Positions 16,668 through 25,981 of a DNA stretch of 64,000 nt are shown here, in pieces. Origin of the DNA: Lentzea flava (GTDB taxonomy: Bacteria; Actinomycetota; Actinomycetes; Mycobacteriales; Pseudonocardiaceae); NCBI RefSeq assembly GCF_014648475.1, contig NZ_BMRE01000004.1:222324-286323 (forward strand). The letters run 5' to 3'. Numbering within the stretch: position 1 is the stretch's first letter; every line of letters begins with the position of its first letter. The position numbers and the translations under genes were made by a program. The notes below the pieces were generated by a model, which was not told the DNA's origin, searched no databases, and was given only the letters and a program-made list of their open reading frames with translations.

Positions 16668-17300
16668 GTGCGGACGAGGCTGACCCCCATGCAGCAGGCG
16701 GTGGTGGACGCCGGGCGCCCGTTGCCGCAGCTCACCGACCCCCTTGAGGTCGAGTTGCTGGTCAGTGCGTTTGTCGGGCCCTTTGCGGACAACGAGGAGT
16801 TGTGGGAGGTCGTTGTCCATCACCTGAAAGAGGTGCCCAGTCGGCGCAGTGCGGCTCTGCTGACGGCGTTGGGGCATCTGCTGCCTGGGCGGCCTGGGGG
16901 GTGGGCCAAGGAGGCGGCCCGGGAGCAGGGGGCGCCGGTGTGGGACATGGGGGCGCTCACCTTTGGGGAGTGCTGGATCGGGGATCGATCCATCGATGCC
17001 GGATATCTGGCGTTGTTGTGCAGTTATGCGTACGGGGATGAGCCGCACGCGATGGTTTTCATGATCGATGAAATCAGTGGGGGGCTCACGCGGCACGCGT
17101 TTTTGACGCGGCGGGTGGAGGAGGCGCTGGAGCGGCTCAAGGGGCAGGTGCGGTTGGAGTCGATCACGGCGGAGGCTGCTCATTGGTTGCTCAGTCGCAG
17201 CTACGACCGGTTCGAGCGGCGGCCTGGGCTGGGGTTCGGCCTCGATGTGCACCACACTCGGCTGGTGGCGCGGCGGCGGATTGCGCTGGCCATGAATTAG
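16668..17300 (+). CDS. Conserved hypothetical protein
   Basis: A 210-residue soluble protein starting at GTG 16668 (VRTRLTPMQQAVVDAGRPLP). It has no signal peptide, membrane segment or recognisable catalytic motif. WVRG-type repeats are absent, and the central part (ECWIGDRSIDAGYLALLCSY) suggests a mixed alpha/beta fold. Its G-rich codon use in the second half is slightly unlike its neighbours. The nearest gene in the same direction is the permease, about 115 bp downstream. Function unknown. Confidence 0.6.
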   Translation: MRTRLTPMQQAVVDAGRPLPQLTDPLEVELLVSAFVGPFADNEELWEVVVHHLKEVPSRRSAALLTALGHLLPGRPGGWAKEAAREQGAPVWDMGALTFGECWIGDRSIDAGYLALLCSYAYGDEPHAMVFMIDEISGGLTRHAFLTRRVEEALERLKGQVRLESITAEAAHWLLSRSYDRFERRPGLGFGLDVHHTRLVARRRIALAMN

Positions 17301-17414
17301 ACGGGCCGTGCGGATTGCAACGTGTTGAATCGCCCGACTGTGCACATTGTCTGTAGCTCGATCGTGACTCGGCCATTACTGTCCGGGTTGTCGATCACAG
17401 GGCGGAGGGACGAC

Positions 17415-18734
17415 GTGGCCGCTCTTCTCGGGCATGACGATCAGGCCCTCATCCGTGTCCCTGACCAGGCGCGGCACCCGTGGTTGTCAGTCGCGACCCA
17501 GCGCTTCGGGCAGACGACCGCGCTGAGCCAGTTGTTGCTGGGCGCGACACTCGGCTTCGGGATGACGTTCTGGGACGCGTTCCTCGCGCTCACGATCGGG
17601 GCGCTGCTGCTCAACGCCGTGGCTGTCGCGGTGGGGATCATCGGGCAGCGGGAAGGGCTGTCGACGGCCATCCTCACGCGGTGGACCGGGTTCGGGCACG
17701 CCGGGAGTGCGATGCTCGGGCTGATCATCGCTTTGTCGTGCACCGGGTGGTTCGGGGTGCAGACCGGGCTGGCCGGGGTGACGCTCGCGGGCGTGGCCGG
17801 GGTGTTGCCGGCGCCTGTGTGGTCGCTCATCTTCGGCATCGTCGTCACCGTCATCGCGGCCTATGGCGTGCGGTGGATGGCGTGGACGGCCTACCTGGCG
17901 GTGCCGGCGTTTCTGCTGCTGCTCCTGTGGCTCGTGCTGACGAACGTCAACGACTTCGCGGCGACGCTCAGCAGTCCGGCGCCTGGGCCGTCCATCGGGA
18001 TGATGACCGCGGTGACGCTGGTGACCGGCAGCTTCATCGTCGGGGCCGCGATCGCGCCGGACATGACCCGCTTCAACCGCAACGAGTGGGACGTCGTCAA
18101 GCAGACCGTTCTGGGCATCACGCTGGGCGAGTGGGTCATCAGCCTGGCCGGGGTGGTCCTCGCGCACGGGCTGAGCACCACGGACATCATGGGCCTCATC
18201 GGCTCGTCCAGCGGGTGGATCGGGGCGCTGGTCGTCGTCACCGCCGTGTTGAAGATCAACGACTGGAACCTCTACTCGGCGTCGCTCGGGCTCGTGAACT
18301 TCTTCGACGCCGTGTTCGCGGTGCGGATCAGCAGGGCCCAGGTGACGGTCATGGTCGGGTTCGCGGGCAGTTTTCTCGCCGCCGCGGGCATCGTGCACCA
18401 GTTCAGCCACTTCCTGGTGCTGCTCGGCGTGGTGTTCCCGCCGGTCACCGGCATCATGATCGCCGAGTACTACGTCGTGCGGCGGTGGCGCAACGAGATC
18501 ATCTCCACGCGGCCCTACGTGCCGCGGTCGGCTCCCTCGTGGGTGCCTGCCAGCGTGGTCATCTGGCCGGTGTCCGCCGTCATCGGCGAACTGGTGCCGT
18601 TCGGGCAGTCCAGCGTGAACTCGCTCGTGGTCGCGTTCGCCCTCTACGTCTCGGCCGGCCGGCTGGACCTGCTGCGCATGAGGACTCGCAGGGCCACCAA
18701 CCGTAAGGTGGTCGGGGAAGCATCCGCCGCCTGA
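17415..18734 (+). CDS. NCS1-family nucleobase/hydantoin permease
   Basis: A 439-residue polytopic membrane protein with about 12 hydrophobic segments. Start GTG 17415 has GGAGGG 6 nt upstream and gives VAALLGHDDQALIRVPDQAR, as expected for the cytoplasmic N-terminus of CodB-like carriers. The GATLGFGMTFWDAFLA and TGWFGVQTGLAG segments are typical of NCS1 cation-coupled importers of purines, cytosine, allantoin or hydantoins. It is the first gene of an operon with hydantoinase and DUF917 genes, so a (thio)hydantoin or related ring compound is the likely substrate. Confidence 0.85.
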   Translation: MAALLGHDDQALIRVPDQARHPWLSVATQRFGQTTALSQLLLGATLGFGMTFWDAFLALTIGALLLNAVAVAVGIIGQREGLSTAILTRWTGFGHAGSAMLGLIIALSCTGWFGVQTGLAGVTLAGVAGVLPAPVWSLIFGIVVTVIAAYGVRWMAWTAYLAVPAFLLLLLWLVLTNVNDFAATLSSPAPGPSIGMMTAVTLVTGSFIVGAAIAPDMTRFNRNEWDVVKQTVLGITLGEWVISLAGVVLAHGLSTTDIMGLIGSSSGWIGALVVVTAVLKINDWNLYSASLGLVNFFDAVFAVRISRAQVTVMVGFAGSFLAAAGIVHQFSHFLVLLGVVFPPVTGIMIAEYYVVRRWRNEIISTRPYVPRSAPSWVPASVVIWPVSAVIGELVPFGQSSVNSLVVAFALYVSAGRLDLLRMRTRRATNRKVVGEASAA

Positions 18735-18750
18735 GGAGTGGTTCGGCACC

Positions 18751-20310
18751 ATGCACATCGGTATCGACGTCGGCGGCACGAACACCGATGCCGTGCTCGT
18801 CGAGGGGCGAACGGTCCTCGCGGAGTGCAAGACGACGACGACAGCCGACGTGACGACCGGGATCATCAAGGCCGTCGGCGGGCTGCGGGCCGCTGTCGCG
18901 TTCGAACCGGCCGTCATCAGCGCGGTCATGATCGGCACGACGCACTTCGTCAACGCCGTGGTCGAGGGCAGGGGACTGGCTCAGACGGCGGCGGTGCGGC
19001 TCGGACTTCCCGCCACCAGAGCGCTTCCGCCGTTCGTCGACTGGCCGCCGCGGCTGCGGCAGGTCATCGGCGGGCACTCCTACCTCTGCCACGGCGGCCA
19101 CGAGTACGACGGGCGGGTCATCTCGCCGCTCGACGAGGACGAGCTGCGCCGGGTGGCCGCGGACATCGCGGAGAAGGGTGTGCGGTCGGTCGCCATCTCG
19201 TCGGTGTTCTCGTTGGTCAACGGCGACTTCGAGCGTCAGGCTGCGGAGATCCTGACGGCCGAGGTGCCGGACCTGCTCGTCAGCTTCTCGCACGAGATCG
19301 GGCGGCTCGGCCTGCTGGAGCGGGAGAACGCGACGATCATCAACGCCGCGTTGCGCGAGCTCGCCGAGCAGATCGCCGACGGGCTGGTCGAGTCACTGAC
19401 GGCGCAGGGCATCGACGCCCCGCTGTACCTGAGCCAGAACGACGGCACGTTGATGGACCTCGAGTACGCCCGCTGCTACCCGGTCGCCACGTTCTCCTCC
19501 GGGCCGACGAACTCCATGCGCGGCGGAGCGTTTCTGTCCGGTTTGGACGAATGCGCGGTGATCGACGTCGGTGGCACGACGACCGACGTCGGCATGCTGA
19601 ACAAGGGTTTCCCGCGCGAGGCCTCGTCCGAGGTGCTGATCAGCGGGGTGCGCACGAACTTCCGGATGCCCGACGTGCTGTCGGTCGGACTGGGCGGCGG
19701 CAGCGTCGTGCGCGAGACGCCCAGCGGTGTCGAGGTCGGACCGGACAGCGTGGGATTCCGCCTGAGCGAGCAGGCACTGGTGTTCGGGGGCGACACGCTC
19801 ACCGCCACGGACGTCGCGGTCGCGGCCGGCCTCGCCGACATCGGGGACGCGACGCTGGTCAGGAACCTCGACCGCACGCTGGTCCGCTCGGTGCTCGACC
19901 ACGTCTGCGACCGGATCGCCACCCAGGTCGACCGCCTGCGCACGTGCCCTGCGCCGTTGCCCGTCGTGCTGGTCGGCGGTGGCAGCGTGCTGGTGCCGGA
20001 CGAGATCGAGGGCGTCAGCGAGATGATCAGGCCGGAGCACCACGCGTTCGCCAACGCCATCGGCGCCGCGATCGCGCAGGTCGGCGGCGAGGTCGACCGG
20101 GTCTTCACGATCGACGAGAACCGGCGCGACGAGGTGCTCGACTCGGCCCGTCAGGAGGCCGTGGACAAGGCCGTGGCGGCGGGCGCGAAGGCCGACAGCG
20201 TGCGGATCGTCGAGGTCGAGGAGATCCCGCTGGCGTACCTGCCGGGCAACGCGAGCCGGGTGCGCGCGCGAGCCGTCGGCGACCTGGTGCTGGAGAGGGC
20301 TCGTGCGTGA
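18751..20310 (+). CDS. Hydantoinase/oxoprolinase family protein (HyuA-like)
   Basis: A 519-residue protein with the ASKHA-type N-terminus MHIGIDVGGTNTDAVLVEGR (ATP phosphate loop DVGGTNTD) and a second phosphate motif VIDVGGTTTDVGML at about 270-283. The GTTHFVNAVVEG and LSQNDGTLM segments are typical of the hydantoinase A/oxoprolinase family, which hydrolyses cyclic amides with ATP. At 519 residues it is a short form lacking the long HyuA C-terminal domain. It lies 16 bp after the permease and overlaps the DUF917 gene by 8 bp, so the three are co-translated. Exact substrate unknown. Confidence 0.88.
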   Translation: MHIGIDVGGTNTDAVLVEGRTVLAECKTTTTADVTTGIIKAVGGLRAAVAFEPAVISAVMIGTTHFVNAVVEGRGLAQTAAVRLGLPATRALPPFVDWPPRLRQVIGGHSYLCHGGHEYDGRVISPLDEDELRRVAADIAEKGVRSVAISSVFSLVNGDFERQAAEILTAEVPDLLVSFSHEIGRLGLLERENATIINAALRELAEQIADGLVESLTAQGIDAPLYLSQNDGTLMDLEYARCYPVATFSSGPTNSMRGGAFLSGLDECAVIDVGGTTTDVGMLNKGFPREASSEVLISGVRTNFRMPDVLSVGLGGGSVVRETPSGVEVGPDSVGFRLSEQALVFGGDTLTATDVAVAAGLADIGDATLVRNLDRTLVRSVLDHVCDRIATQVDRLRTCPAPLPVVLVGGGSVLVPDEIEGVSEMIRPEHHAFANAIGAAIAQVGGEVDRVFTIDENRRDEVLDSARQEAVDKAVAAGAKADSVRIVEVEEIPLAYLPGNASRVRARAVGDLVLERARA

Positions 20311-21358
20311 GATCGGGGCCGCCGAGCTGAGGCACGTCGCCCGCGGCGCCGCGATCCTCGGCACGGGCGGCGGTGGCGACCCGTACATCGGCAGGCTCGT
20401 CGCGGAACAGGCGCTGCTCGAGTACGGGCCGGTGCTCGTGGCCGAGCCGCACGAGGTGCCGGACGACGCGCTCGTCGCGGGCATCGGGATGATCGGCGCG
20501 CCGACCGTGATGATCGAGAAGCTGCCAGCGGGAGAGGAGGCCGTCACGGCTTTCCTGACGCTGCAACGGGAACTCGGCCGTTCGATCACGCACGTGCTGC
20601 CGATCGAGGTCGGCGGGATGAACTCGCTCGCGCCCTTCCCCGTGGCCGCGTCGCTCGGCCTGCCGGTGCTCGACGCGGACTGCATGGGCCGCGCGTTCCC
20701 GATGGTGCAGATGGTCGTGTGCACGTTGGACGGTGTGCCGGCGAGCCCGCTCGCGATCGCCGACGAGAAGGGCAACGCGATCGTCGTCGACGTCCACGAC
20801 AACAACTGGGCGGAACGGCTCGCGCGCTCGGCCACGATCCGCATGGGCTGCACCGCGTTGCTGAGCGGCTTTCCCATGTCCGGCAAGCAGGCCCGCGACG
20901 TCACGATCCCCGGCACGCTCACGCTGGCGTCGCGGCTCGGGCGGCTGGTGGAACAGGCGCGGCGGGAACACGTGGACCCGTGCCAGGCCATCGCGTCGTT
21001 CCTCGGCGGCCGGGTGTTGTTCACCGGCAAGGTCGTGGACGTCATGCGCGCGCGGGATCCCGGGTTCGCCAAGGGTGAGGCGCGGATCGAGGCCCACGAC
21101 GCGAGCTGCCGGCTGGAGTTCCAGAACGAGCACCTCGTCGCGTCACGGGACGGCGAGGTGCTCGCCTCGGTGCCGGACCTGATCTGCGTGCTGGACGAGC
21201 AGGGTGAGCCCGTGCCCGCCGAACGGTTGCGGTACGGGCAACGCGTCGCGGTCGTCGGAGCGCCGTGCCACCCGCGCTGGCGCACGCCGGAAGGTCTTGC
21301 GCTGGTCGGACCGGCGGCGTTCGGCTACTCGCACGAATACCGGCCGCTCGGCGTGTAG
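20303..21358 (+). CDS. DUF917 (S-methyl thiohydantoin desulfurase-like) protein, first copy
   Basis: A 351-residue protein with a GTG start overlapping the end of the hydantoinase gene. Diagnostic DUF917 motifs are the Gly-rich GTGGGGDPYIGRL at about 14-26, IGAPTVMIEKLPAGEE at about 66-81 and the LPVLDADCMGRAFP region. Pfam has linked DUF917 to S-methyl thiohydantoin desulfurase from ergothioneine breakdown; this is family knowledge as I remember it. Pairing with a hydantoinase and an NCS1 permease fits a ring-opening pathway. It shares the EKLP, GMN/GCN and MGRAFP blocks with the next gene, so the two are paralogues. Confidence 0.85.
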   Translation: MREIGAAELRHVARGAAILGTGGGGDPYIGRLVAEQALLEYGPVLVAEPHEVPDDALVAGIGMIGAPTVMIEKLPAGEEAVTAFLTLQRELGRSITHVLPIEVGGMNSLAPFPVAASLGLPVLDADCMGRAFPMVQMVVCTLDGVPASPLAIADEKGNAIVVDVHDNNWAERLARSATIRMGCTALLSGFPMSGKQARDVTIPGTLTLASRLGRLVEQARREHVDPCQAIASFLGGRVLFTGKVVDVMRARDPGFAKGEARIEAHDASCRLEFQNEHLVASRDGEVLASVPDLICVLDEQGEPVPAERLRYGQRVAVVGAPCHPRWRTPEGLALVGPAAFGYSHEYRPLGV

Positions 21359-21406
21359 AACGCGGATCCTTCTCGCGCGAGCACCGGCGGCACTACTGTC
21401 TCGCGC

Positions 21407-22468
21407 ATGCACCTGCTCCAGCCCGACGAGGTTGACCGGCTCGCCCTGGGCGTGGTCATGCTCGGCAGCGGCGGTGGAGGGGGTGAGCACGAGACCCACG
21501 CCTTCGCGGCCATGCTCCGCCACGAACTGCGACAGAGCGGGCCGGTGACGGTCCTGTCGCCGGAGGAAGCCGATCCGGAGGGCTACGGCGCTCGGGTCGG
21601 GCTGATCGGCGCACCGACCGTGATGATCGAGAAGCTGCCGTCCGGCCAGGAGGCGGAGGAAGCCCTGAAGGCGTTGCAGGCGCACGATTCCACGTCCGTC
21701 ACCGCCGTGATCGGGTGGGAGGCCGGCGGGTGCAACGGACTGCTGCCGCTGATCCTCGCCGCGCGGCTCGGGCTGCCGTACGTCGACGTCGACGGCATGG
21801 GGAGAGCGTTCCCACGGGTCGACCAGACGACCTACGACGCGGCCGGGCTGCCCACCACTCCGCTGGCCATCACCGAACCCGGCGGAAACCGGGCGGTTCT
21901 GGACACGACGGGCATCGAGAAGCTCGCCCGCACGGTGATGGTCGACTTCGGCGGCTGGGCGATGATGGTGGCCAAGCCGTTGAAACTCGCGGATGCGCTC
22001 GAAGCGGGCATACCGGGCTCGTTGTCGCGGGCGCTGGAACTCGGTGAGATCTGGTCCCAGTACACGCTCTCGGTCGACGAACGCGCGAAGGCCTCGGGCG
22101 GTTTCCGCCTGACGCGGGGAAAAGTCGCCGAGGTGTGGCGTGAATCCGTCGGCGACTTTCCCCGCGGAACGGTGGCGCTGCGGCGGCTGGACACCGACGA
22201 TGCGTATGTGCGCCTGGAGATGCAGGGTGAGTACCTCGTCGCGCTCGCGGACGGCGAACCGCTCGTGACGACGCCCGATCTGCTGTGCTGCCTCGACGCC
22301 GAGTCCGGCAAGCCGGTGTCGACCGAGCGGCTCTCGTTCGGTGCCGTGGTGGACGTGGTAGCGCTCCCATCCCCCGCGCAGTGGCTGCGTCCGGAGATGC
22401 TCGGACGCGTCGACCCGCGCGCCTTCGGCTACGACCTCGACCACGTGCCGTTCCGGGACGTGCCGTGA
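21407..22468 (+). CDS. DUF917 protein, second copy
   Basis: A 353-residue paralogue of the preceding protein: GSGGGGGEHETHAF replaces the first glycine motif, followed by IGAPTVMIEKLPSGQE and the VDVDGMGRAFPRVDQ block. The glycine motif differs at the positions expected to touch the ligand, so the two copies may form a heteromer or act on successive intermediates. It is 48 bp downstream of the first copy, and its stop codon overlaps the PucR start (GTGA). Confidence 0.85.
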   Translation: MHLLQPDEVDRLALGVVMLGSGGGGGEHETHAFAAMLRHELRQSGPVTVLSPEEADPEGYGARVGLIGAPTVMIEKLPSGQEAEEALKALQAHDSTSVTAVIGWEAGGCNGLLPLILAARLGLPYVDVDGMGRAFPRVDQTTYDAAGLPTTPLAITEPGGNRAVLDTTGIEKLARTVMVDFGGWAMMVAKPLKLADALEAGIPGSLSRALELGEIWSQYTLSVDERAKASGGFRLTRGKVAEVWRESVGDFPRGTVALRRLDTDDAYVRLEMQGEYLVALADGEPLVTTPDLLCCLDAESGKPVSTERLSFGAVVDVVALPSPAQWLRPEMLGRVDPRAFGYDLDHVPFRDVP

Positions 22469-24003
22469 TCGACGACGCCGACTCGCTGACGGTGCGCGAT
22501 CTGCTGGAGATCGGCGTGCTGGGCGACGACGCGTGCCTGCTGGCGGGCGAGCGCGGGGTGGACACCGAGGTCGCGGACGTGCGGCTGGCGGCGGACATGA
22601 CGGCCGTCGAGGCGTGTTCGGCGGGCGACCTGGTGATCCTGACCGGGCACCAGCCGTACCTCGTCGAGGTCGCGCTGCGCCGTGCCTACAGCGCCGACGT
22701 GCGGGCCGTCGTGCTGGTGCGGCCGTCGGCCGGGAGCTACCAGCCCCCGTCCACCGCGACGATCTCCTTCGCCAACCGGCTGGGCGTGCCACTGCTGCAG
22801 ACCAGAGCCGACGACCCGCTGCTGGTCGCCGACTCGTTGCGCACGGCGGTGCGCCGTCCAGAGGTCGCCGCGGCCCGGCTGCTCAACGCCGTCACCGCGC
22901 GGCTGGGGCGCAGCAAGCCGGACCCGCGCTCGGTGATCACGATCCTGTCCGGCGAGCTGCACGTGACGTGCGCGGTGATGAGCGCCGACGGCACGGCGAT
23001 CGAGGGTGTGTCACCGCCCGGCCTGCCGCCGGACCTGCTGGTCGGCTCCGTCGCCACGACGGTCGAGCTGCCAGAGGGCGTCGCGGTGGCCGTGCCGGTG
23101 GAGACGGACCGGACCGGGCACGTGCACCTGTGGCTCGTCTCGCACACCCGCGGCCGCAACAAGCGCTGGGCCGAGACCGTCCAGCAGATCAGCCAGGTCG
23201 CGTCCTGGGCACTCGGCAACTGGGTCGCCGCCGAACGCCTCGAAACCGAGCGCCGCGCCCGTTCCCGCGGCTCGCTGCTGGCCGAGCTGCTCGCCGCGGG
23301 CGACGACGTGCCGCCGCACCTGGTGCAGCAGGCCGTGCTCGCCGGGTGGCGCCTCGACGGCTGGCACACGGGCGTCTACGTGATGCCGAACCCTCCGGCG
23401 CCGAACTGCTTCGACACCGCCCACACCGAACGGCTGCGCGTCGAGCTGTCCCGGCGCGGCCTGCACGGACAGCTCGTCGAGGGCGCGGAGGGCTGGTCGT
23501 TCTGGCTCACCAACGACGCGGAGCCGCCGCAGTCGCAGCACCGCGAGCTGACCGCGAGGCTCGCCCAGGCGCTGGGCGCCAGCACCCTCGTCGCCGGGGT
23601 GGGGCGTCCGCATCCGGGGTCGTCCGGCGTGGGCCGCACGTTGGCCGAAGCGCGCGAGGCCGCCGCGATGACAGGGGCCGCGAAGGTCGTGCACATCGAC
23701 GAGCTCGGCGTGCGGCGGTTGCTGTCGATGGCGGCCGAGACCCCGGCGCTGGTGGAGCAGGCGACCCGGTTGCTGGAGCCCCTGACCGGCGTCGAGGACG
23801 GGCAGCTGCTGCGCACGCTGGCGGTGTACCTGGACGAGGAGTCGGTGACCTCCTCGGCGGCGGTGCGGCTCAAGGTGCACCGCAACACCGTGGCCCAGCG
23901 GATCAACCGGGCCGAGCAGCTGCTCGGCGTGAGTCTGCTGAACCCGGACGAGCGGCTGGCGGTCCACCTGGCGTGCCGGGCCGTGCGCGCGTCCGACGAG
24001 TGA
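22465..24003 (+). CDS. PucR-family transcriptional regulator
   Basis: A 512-residue regulator. The GTG at 22465 overlaps the preceding stop and gives VIDDADSLTVRDLLEIGVLG, a typical PucR-domain beginning; an in-frame extension to 22285 lies inside the DUF917 gene and is not real. The N-terminal purine-catabolism-regulator domain covers about residues 1-130, and the C-terminal helix-turn-helix is LDEESVTSSAAVRLKVHRNT followed by VAQRINRAEQLLG. PucR proteins switch purine and allantoin catabolism by inducer binding. Translational coupling to the catabolic genes points to control of this operon. Confidence 0.9.
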   Translation: MIDDADSLTVRDLLEIGVLGDDACLLAGERGVDTEVADVRLAADMTAVEACSAGDLVILTGHQPYLVEVALRRAYSADVRAVVLVRPSAGSYQPPSTATISFANRLGVPLLQTRADDPLLVADSLRTAVRRPEVAAARLLNAVTARLGRSKPDPRSVITILSGELHVTCAVMSADGTAIEGVSPPGLPPDLLVGSVATTVELPEGVAVAVPVETDRTGHVHLWLVSHTRGRNKRWAETVQQISQVASWALGNWVAAERLETERRARSRGSLLAELLAAGDDVPPHLVQQAVLAGWRLDGWHTGVYVMPNPPAPNCFDTAHTERLRVELSRRGLHGQLVEGAEGWSFWLTNDAEPPQSQHRELTARLAQALGASTLVAGVGRPHPGSSGVGRTLAEAREAAAMTGAAKVVHIDELGVRRLLSMAAETPALVEQATRLLEPLTGVEDGQLLRTLAVYLDEESVTSSAAVRLKVHRNTVAQRINRAEQLLGVSLLNPDERLAVHLACRAVRASDE

Positions 24004-24404
24004 CAGCCGGACGCCGCCGGAGAAACACTCGATGGTCCAGCGCGCGGAATATTCCTTCGGGAACCCGTGTCGAGACTTTGGGGAAGATTCACTCGATCGG
24101 TGGATCAAGGCTCCAAGGTGGCGTAACAGGGCGTGCAATGCATCTACCGAAATGCGCTGATCGGCGGTGCTGAAACGGTTCTCCGTTCGTCCTGCCGTGG
24201 GCGCCGTTCATCGCTTGATAACAGTTTGGGTAGTACGCGCACTCTCTCTCGTGTAAGGATGACGGCAGACAACGACCTGCGGTGAAGACGCGGCCGGACC
24301 GGTTAACGGCGGACGTGGGCACCAAAAAAGCGTGGCCCCTGTTGCACCAGGGGACCACGCGGTCGCTGTCTTATCCACACATCAACTCAGTAAGGACAGA
24401 CAAC
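24004..24404. other. Non-coding interval after the PucR gene
   Basis: About 400 bp with no convincing gene. Short frames on both strands lack ribosome sites. The only structured element is the hairpin at 24324-24360. AAGGA at about 24392-24396 belongs to the next gene. Confidence 0.4.
24324..24360 (-). terminator. Intrinsic-terminator-like hairpin oriented for a minus-strand transcript
   Basis: On the plus strand six A's precede a stem of GCGTGG-CCCCTG pairing with CAGGGG-(A)-CCACGC around a 6-nt loop. Read on the minus strand this is a 12-bp stem with one bulge followed by six T's, the classical terminator form. All annotated genes nearby lie on the plus strand, so its minus-strand client is not apparent. 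It could act as an attenuator or mark an antisense RNA. Confidence 0.5.
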
Positions 24405-24659
24405 ATGGCCATTATGGCCTCCTCCGGTGGCGGCCGCCACCGGAAGCCCTCGAAGTCCTGGCAGTGCCTGCTCGGTGATGTCCTCGCCGACTGGAATCTC
24501 ACCGCCAGGACGGCGGTGCTGCTGGTCGTCGTTTTCGCGGGACTCAGTGCCGTGATGGTGTCCGCTTTCGGGGCGGCCGGCATCGCGATCCTGACCGGGT
24601 TGTTCCTGTTGCTGCATCGCACGGCGACCGGTGGTGGTGTCCCCGTCCGGGAAAACTGA
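24405..24659 (+). CDS. Small two-segment membrane protein
   Basis: An 84-residue protein. ATG 24405 is preceded by AAGGA at good spacing and gives MAIMASSGGGRHRKPSKSWQ. A basic N-terminal tail precedes two hydrophobic segments (TAVLLVVVFAGLSAVMVSAF and IAILTGLFLLL). No family recognised. It may share a transcript with the DUF397/XRE pair that begins 110 bp downstream. Function unknown. Confidence 0.55.
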   Translation: MAIMASSGGGRHRKPSKSWQCLLGDVLADWNLTARTAVLLVVVFAGLSAVMVSAFGAAGIAILTGLFLLLHRTATGGGVPVREN

Positions 24660-24768
24660 TCACCAAGCGTGTCCGGATCTGAACCCTTTCGGTTGGTTGC
24701 GTCCCGAACGATCTCACGGGAACATCGTTGTTCCGGGTAGGGAGGAAACCGGCCGAGGGGGTTCGATC

Positions 24769-24993
24769 ATGATGTCCATTTCGCCTGTCCATTCGCAGTT
24801 CTTCGCCGAACGGCAGTGGAAGTCCGCGTGCGGACCGAACGGCGGCAACTGCGTCGAGGTCAACCTGGGAGTTCCCGGAGTCGTCGGCGTCCGCGACTCG
24901 AAGTCGTCGTCGCCGGAATTGTTGATCTTCATGAGCGCGGGGTGGACCGCGTTCGCCGACGCGCTCAGGCGTGGCCGGTACGACGTGGACTGA
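24769..24993 (+). CDS. DUF397 domain protein
   Basis: A 74-residue protein containing the DUF397 domain: WKSACGPNGGNCVEVNL, then VVGVRDSKSSSPELLIFMSA and a final W-x-AF. ATG 24769 (or 24772) follows a GAGGGGG ribosome site. It precedes an XRE/DUF5753 gene in the same direction, the mirror order of the pair at 12.5-13.5 kb. Such small proteins are thought to act with their neighbouring regulator. The partner gene here is frameshifted, so the pair may no longer work as a unit. Confidence 0.88.
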   Translation: MMSISPVHSQFFAERQWKSACGPNGGNCVEVNLGVPGVVGVRDSKSSSPELLIFMSAGWTAFADALRRGRYDVD

Positions 24994-25081
24994 CCGTTCT
25001 GGCAAAATCCCGTCGGACCTGGGCGGACGTGGCTTAGCATCGGGACTCTCGCGTTTCTCGGCAGTGCACAGTGGAGAGTCC

Positions 25082-25914
25082 TTGTCCGCCTACTTCCCGT
25101 CGCAGCGCCTGCAGCTGGGCAAGCTCGTGCGCCTGTGCCGCCACGCCGCGGGAATGAACCAGACCAAGCTCGCCGAGTTGATCGGGTGCCAGCAGGAGAA
25201 GATCTCGAAGATCGAGAACGGGCGCCTCACCCCCAATCGGGAAGATCTGCGTCGCATTGTCGAAGTGCTGCGGATCGATCCGGCTCAGACGCGGGAGATG
25301 TACAGGCTCGCGGAGGTCGGCAGGCTGGGCGGTCATCGCCGGGGGTGCCCGAGTGGTTTCAGCGCTACACCGGCGACGAACCGCACGCGAATGAGGTGCG
25401 CGCGTGGCACAGCGAACGCATTCCGGCCTGGTTGGAGGCCGAGCCGTACACGTTCGCGATGTTCGCTCCGGAAAGCGCGGACGAGATCGCGGATCACCTG
25501 CGCCTTCGCGAGGAAAGGCGAGTGTTGTTCAGTTCGTCGTCGCCGCCTCGGTATCACGTGGTGTTCAGCGAATCCTCGTTCTGGCGTTCACCGGGCGGGC
25601 CCGGTGTTGCCGTCGACCAGATCCGGCATCTGCTCGGTCTCGCGGCCGAACACGACTGGCTGCACGTTCGGGTGATTCCGTTCGAGGTGTCCATGCGGTA
25701 TTCGGCGCCGGACTTCACGTTGATGTCGATGGGCGACACGGACTACGTGTACGTGGAACACCTGAACGGTGCGCTCTATCTCGACAAACCCGAGGACCGG
25801 CACGCCTACGAGGAGTACTGGAAAGACGTCGTCCGGCTCGCGCTGACCGAGGCCGGCAGCCGGGAGTTCCTCGAACGGCTGGTCCGTGAGTTGCGCGATC
25901 GGATGTCACGCTAG
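25082..25914 (+). pseudogene. XRE-family regulator with DUF5753 region, interrupted by a frameshift
   Basis: The N-terminal part reads from a TTG (LSAYFPSQRLQLGKLVRLCR) with GGAGAG upstream, through a helix-turn-helix (MNQTKLAELIGCQQEKISKI). The frame is lost at a run of five G's at 25341-25345. The remaining DUF5753 part, VPEWFQRYTGDEPHANEVRA through LVRELRDRMSR, continues in another frame to 25914. Adding one G to the run restores the family sequence '...RRGVPEWFQR...'. This is either a real inactivation, a phase-variable tract or a sequencing error in a homopolymer. It partners the DUF397 gene upstream. Confidence 0.8.
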
Positions 25915-25981
25915 CGCAGGATTTCGCCTTCTCGTTCGGGTGCGTACGCTGAACCGCGGCTGATGGGGAAAGGTGGGTGGA

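Noticed and set aside
17322..17414. Upstream extension of the NCS1 permease start to 17322
   Set aside because: The added 31 residues are not hydrophobic or conserved-looking, and the GTG at 17415 has a good ribosome site.
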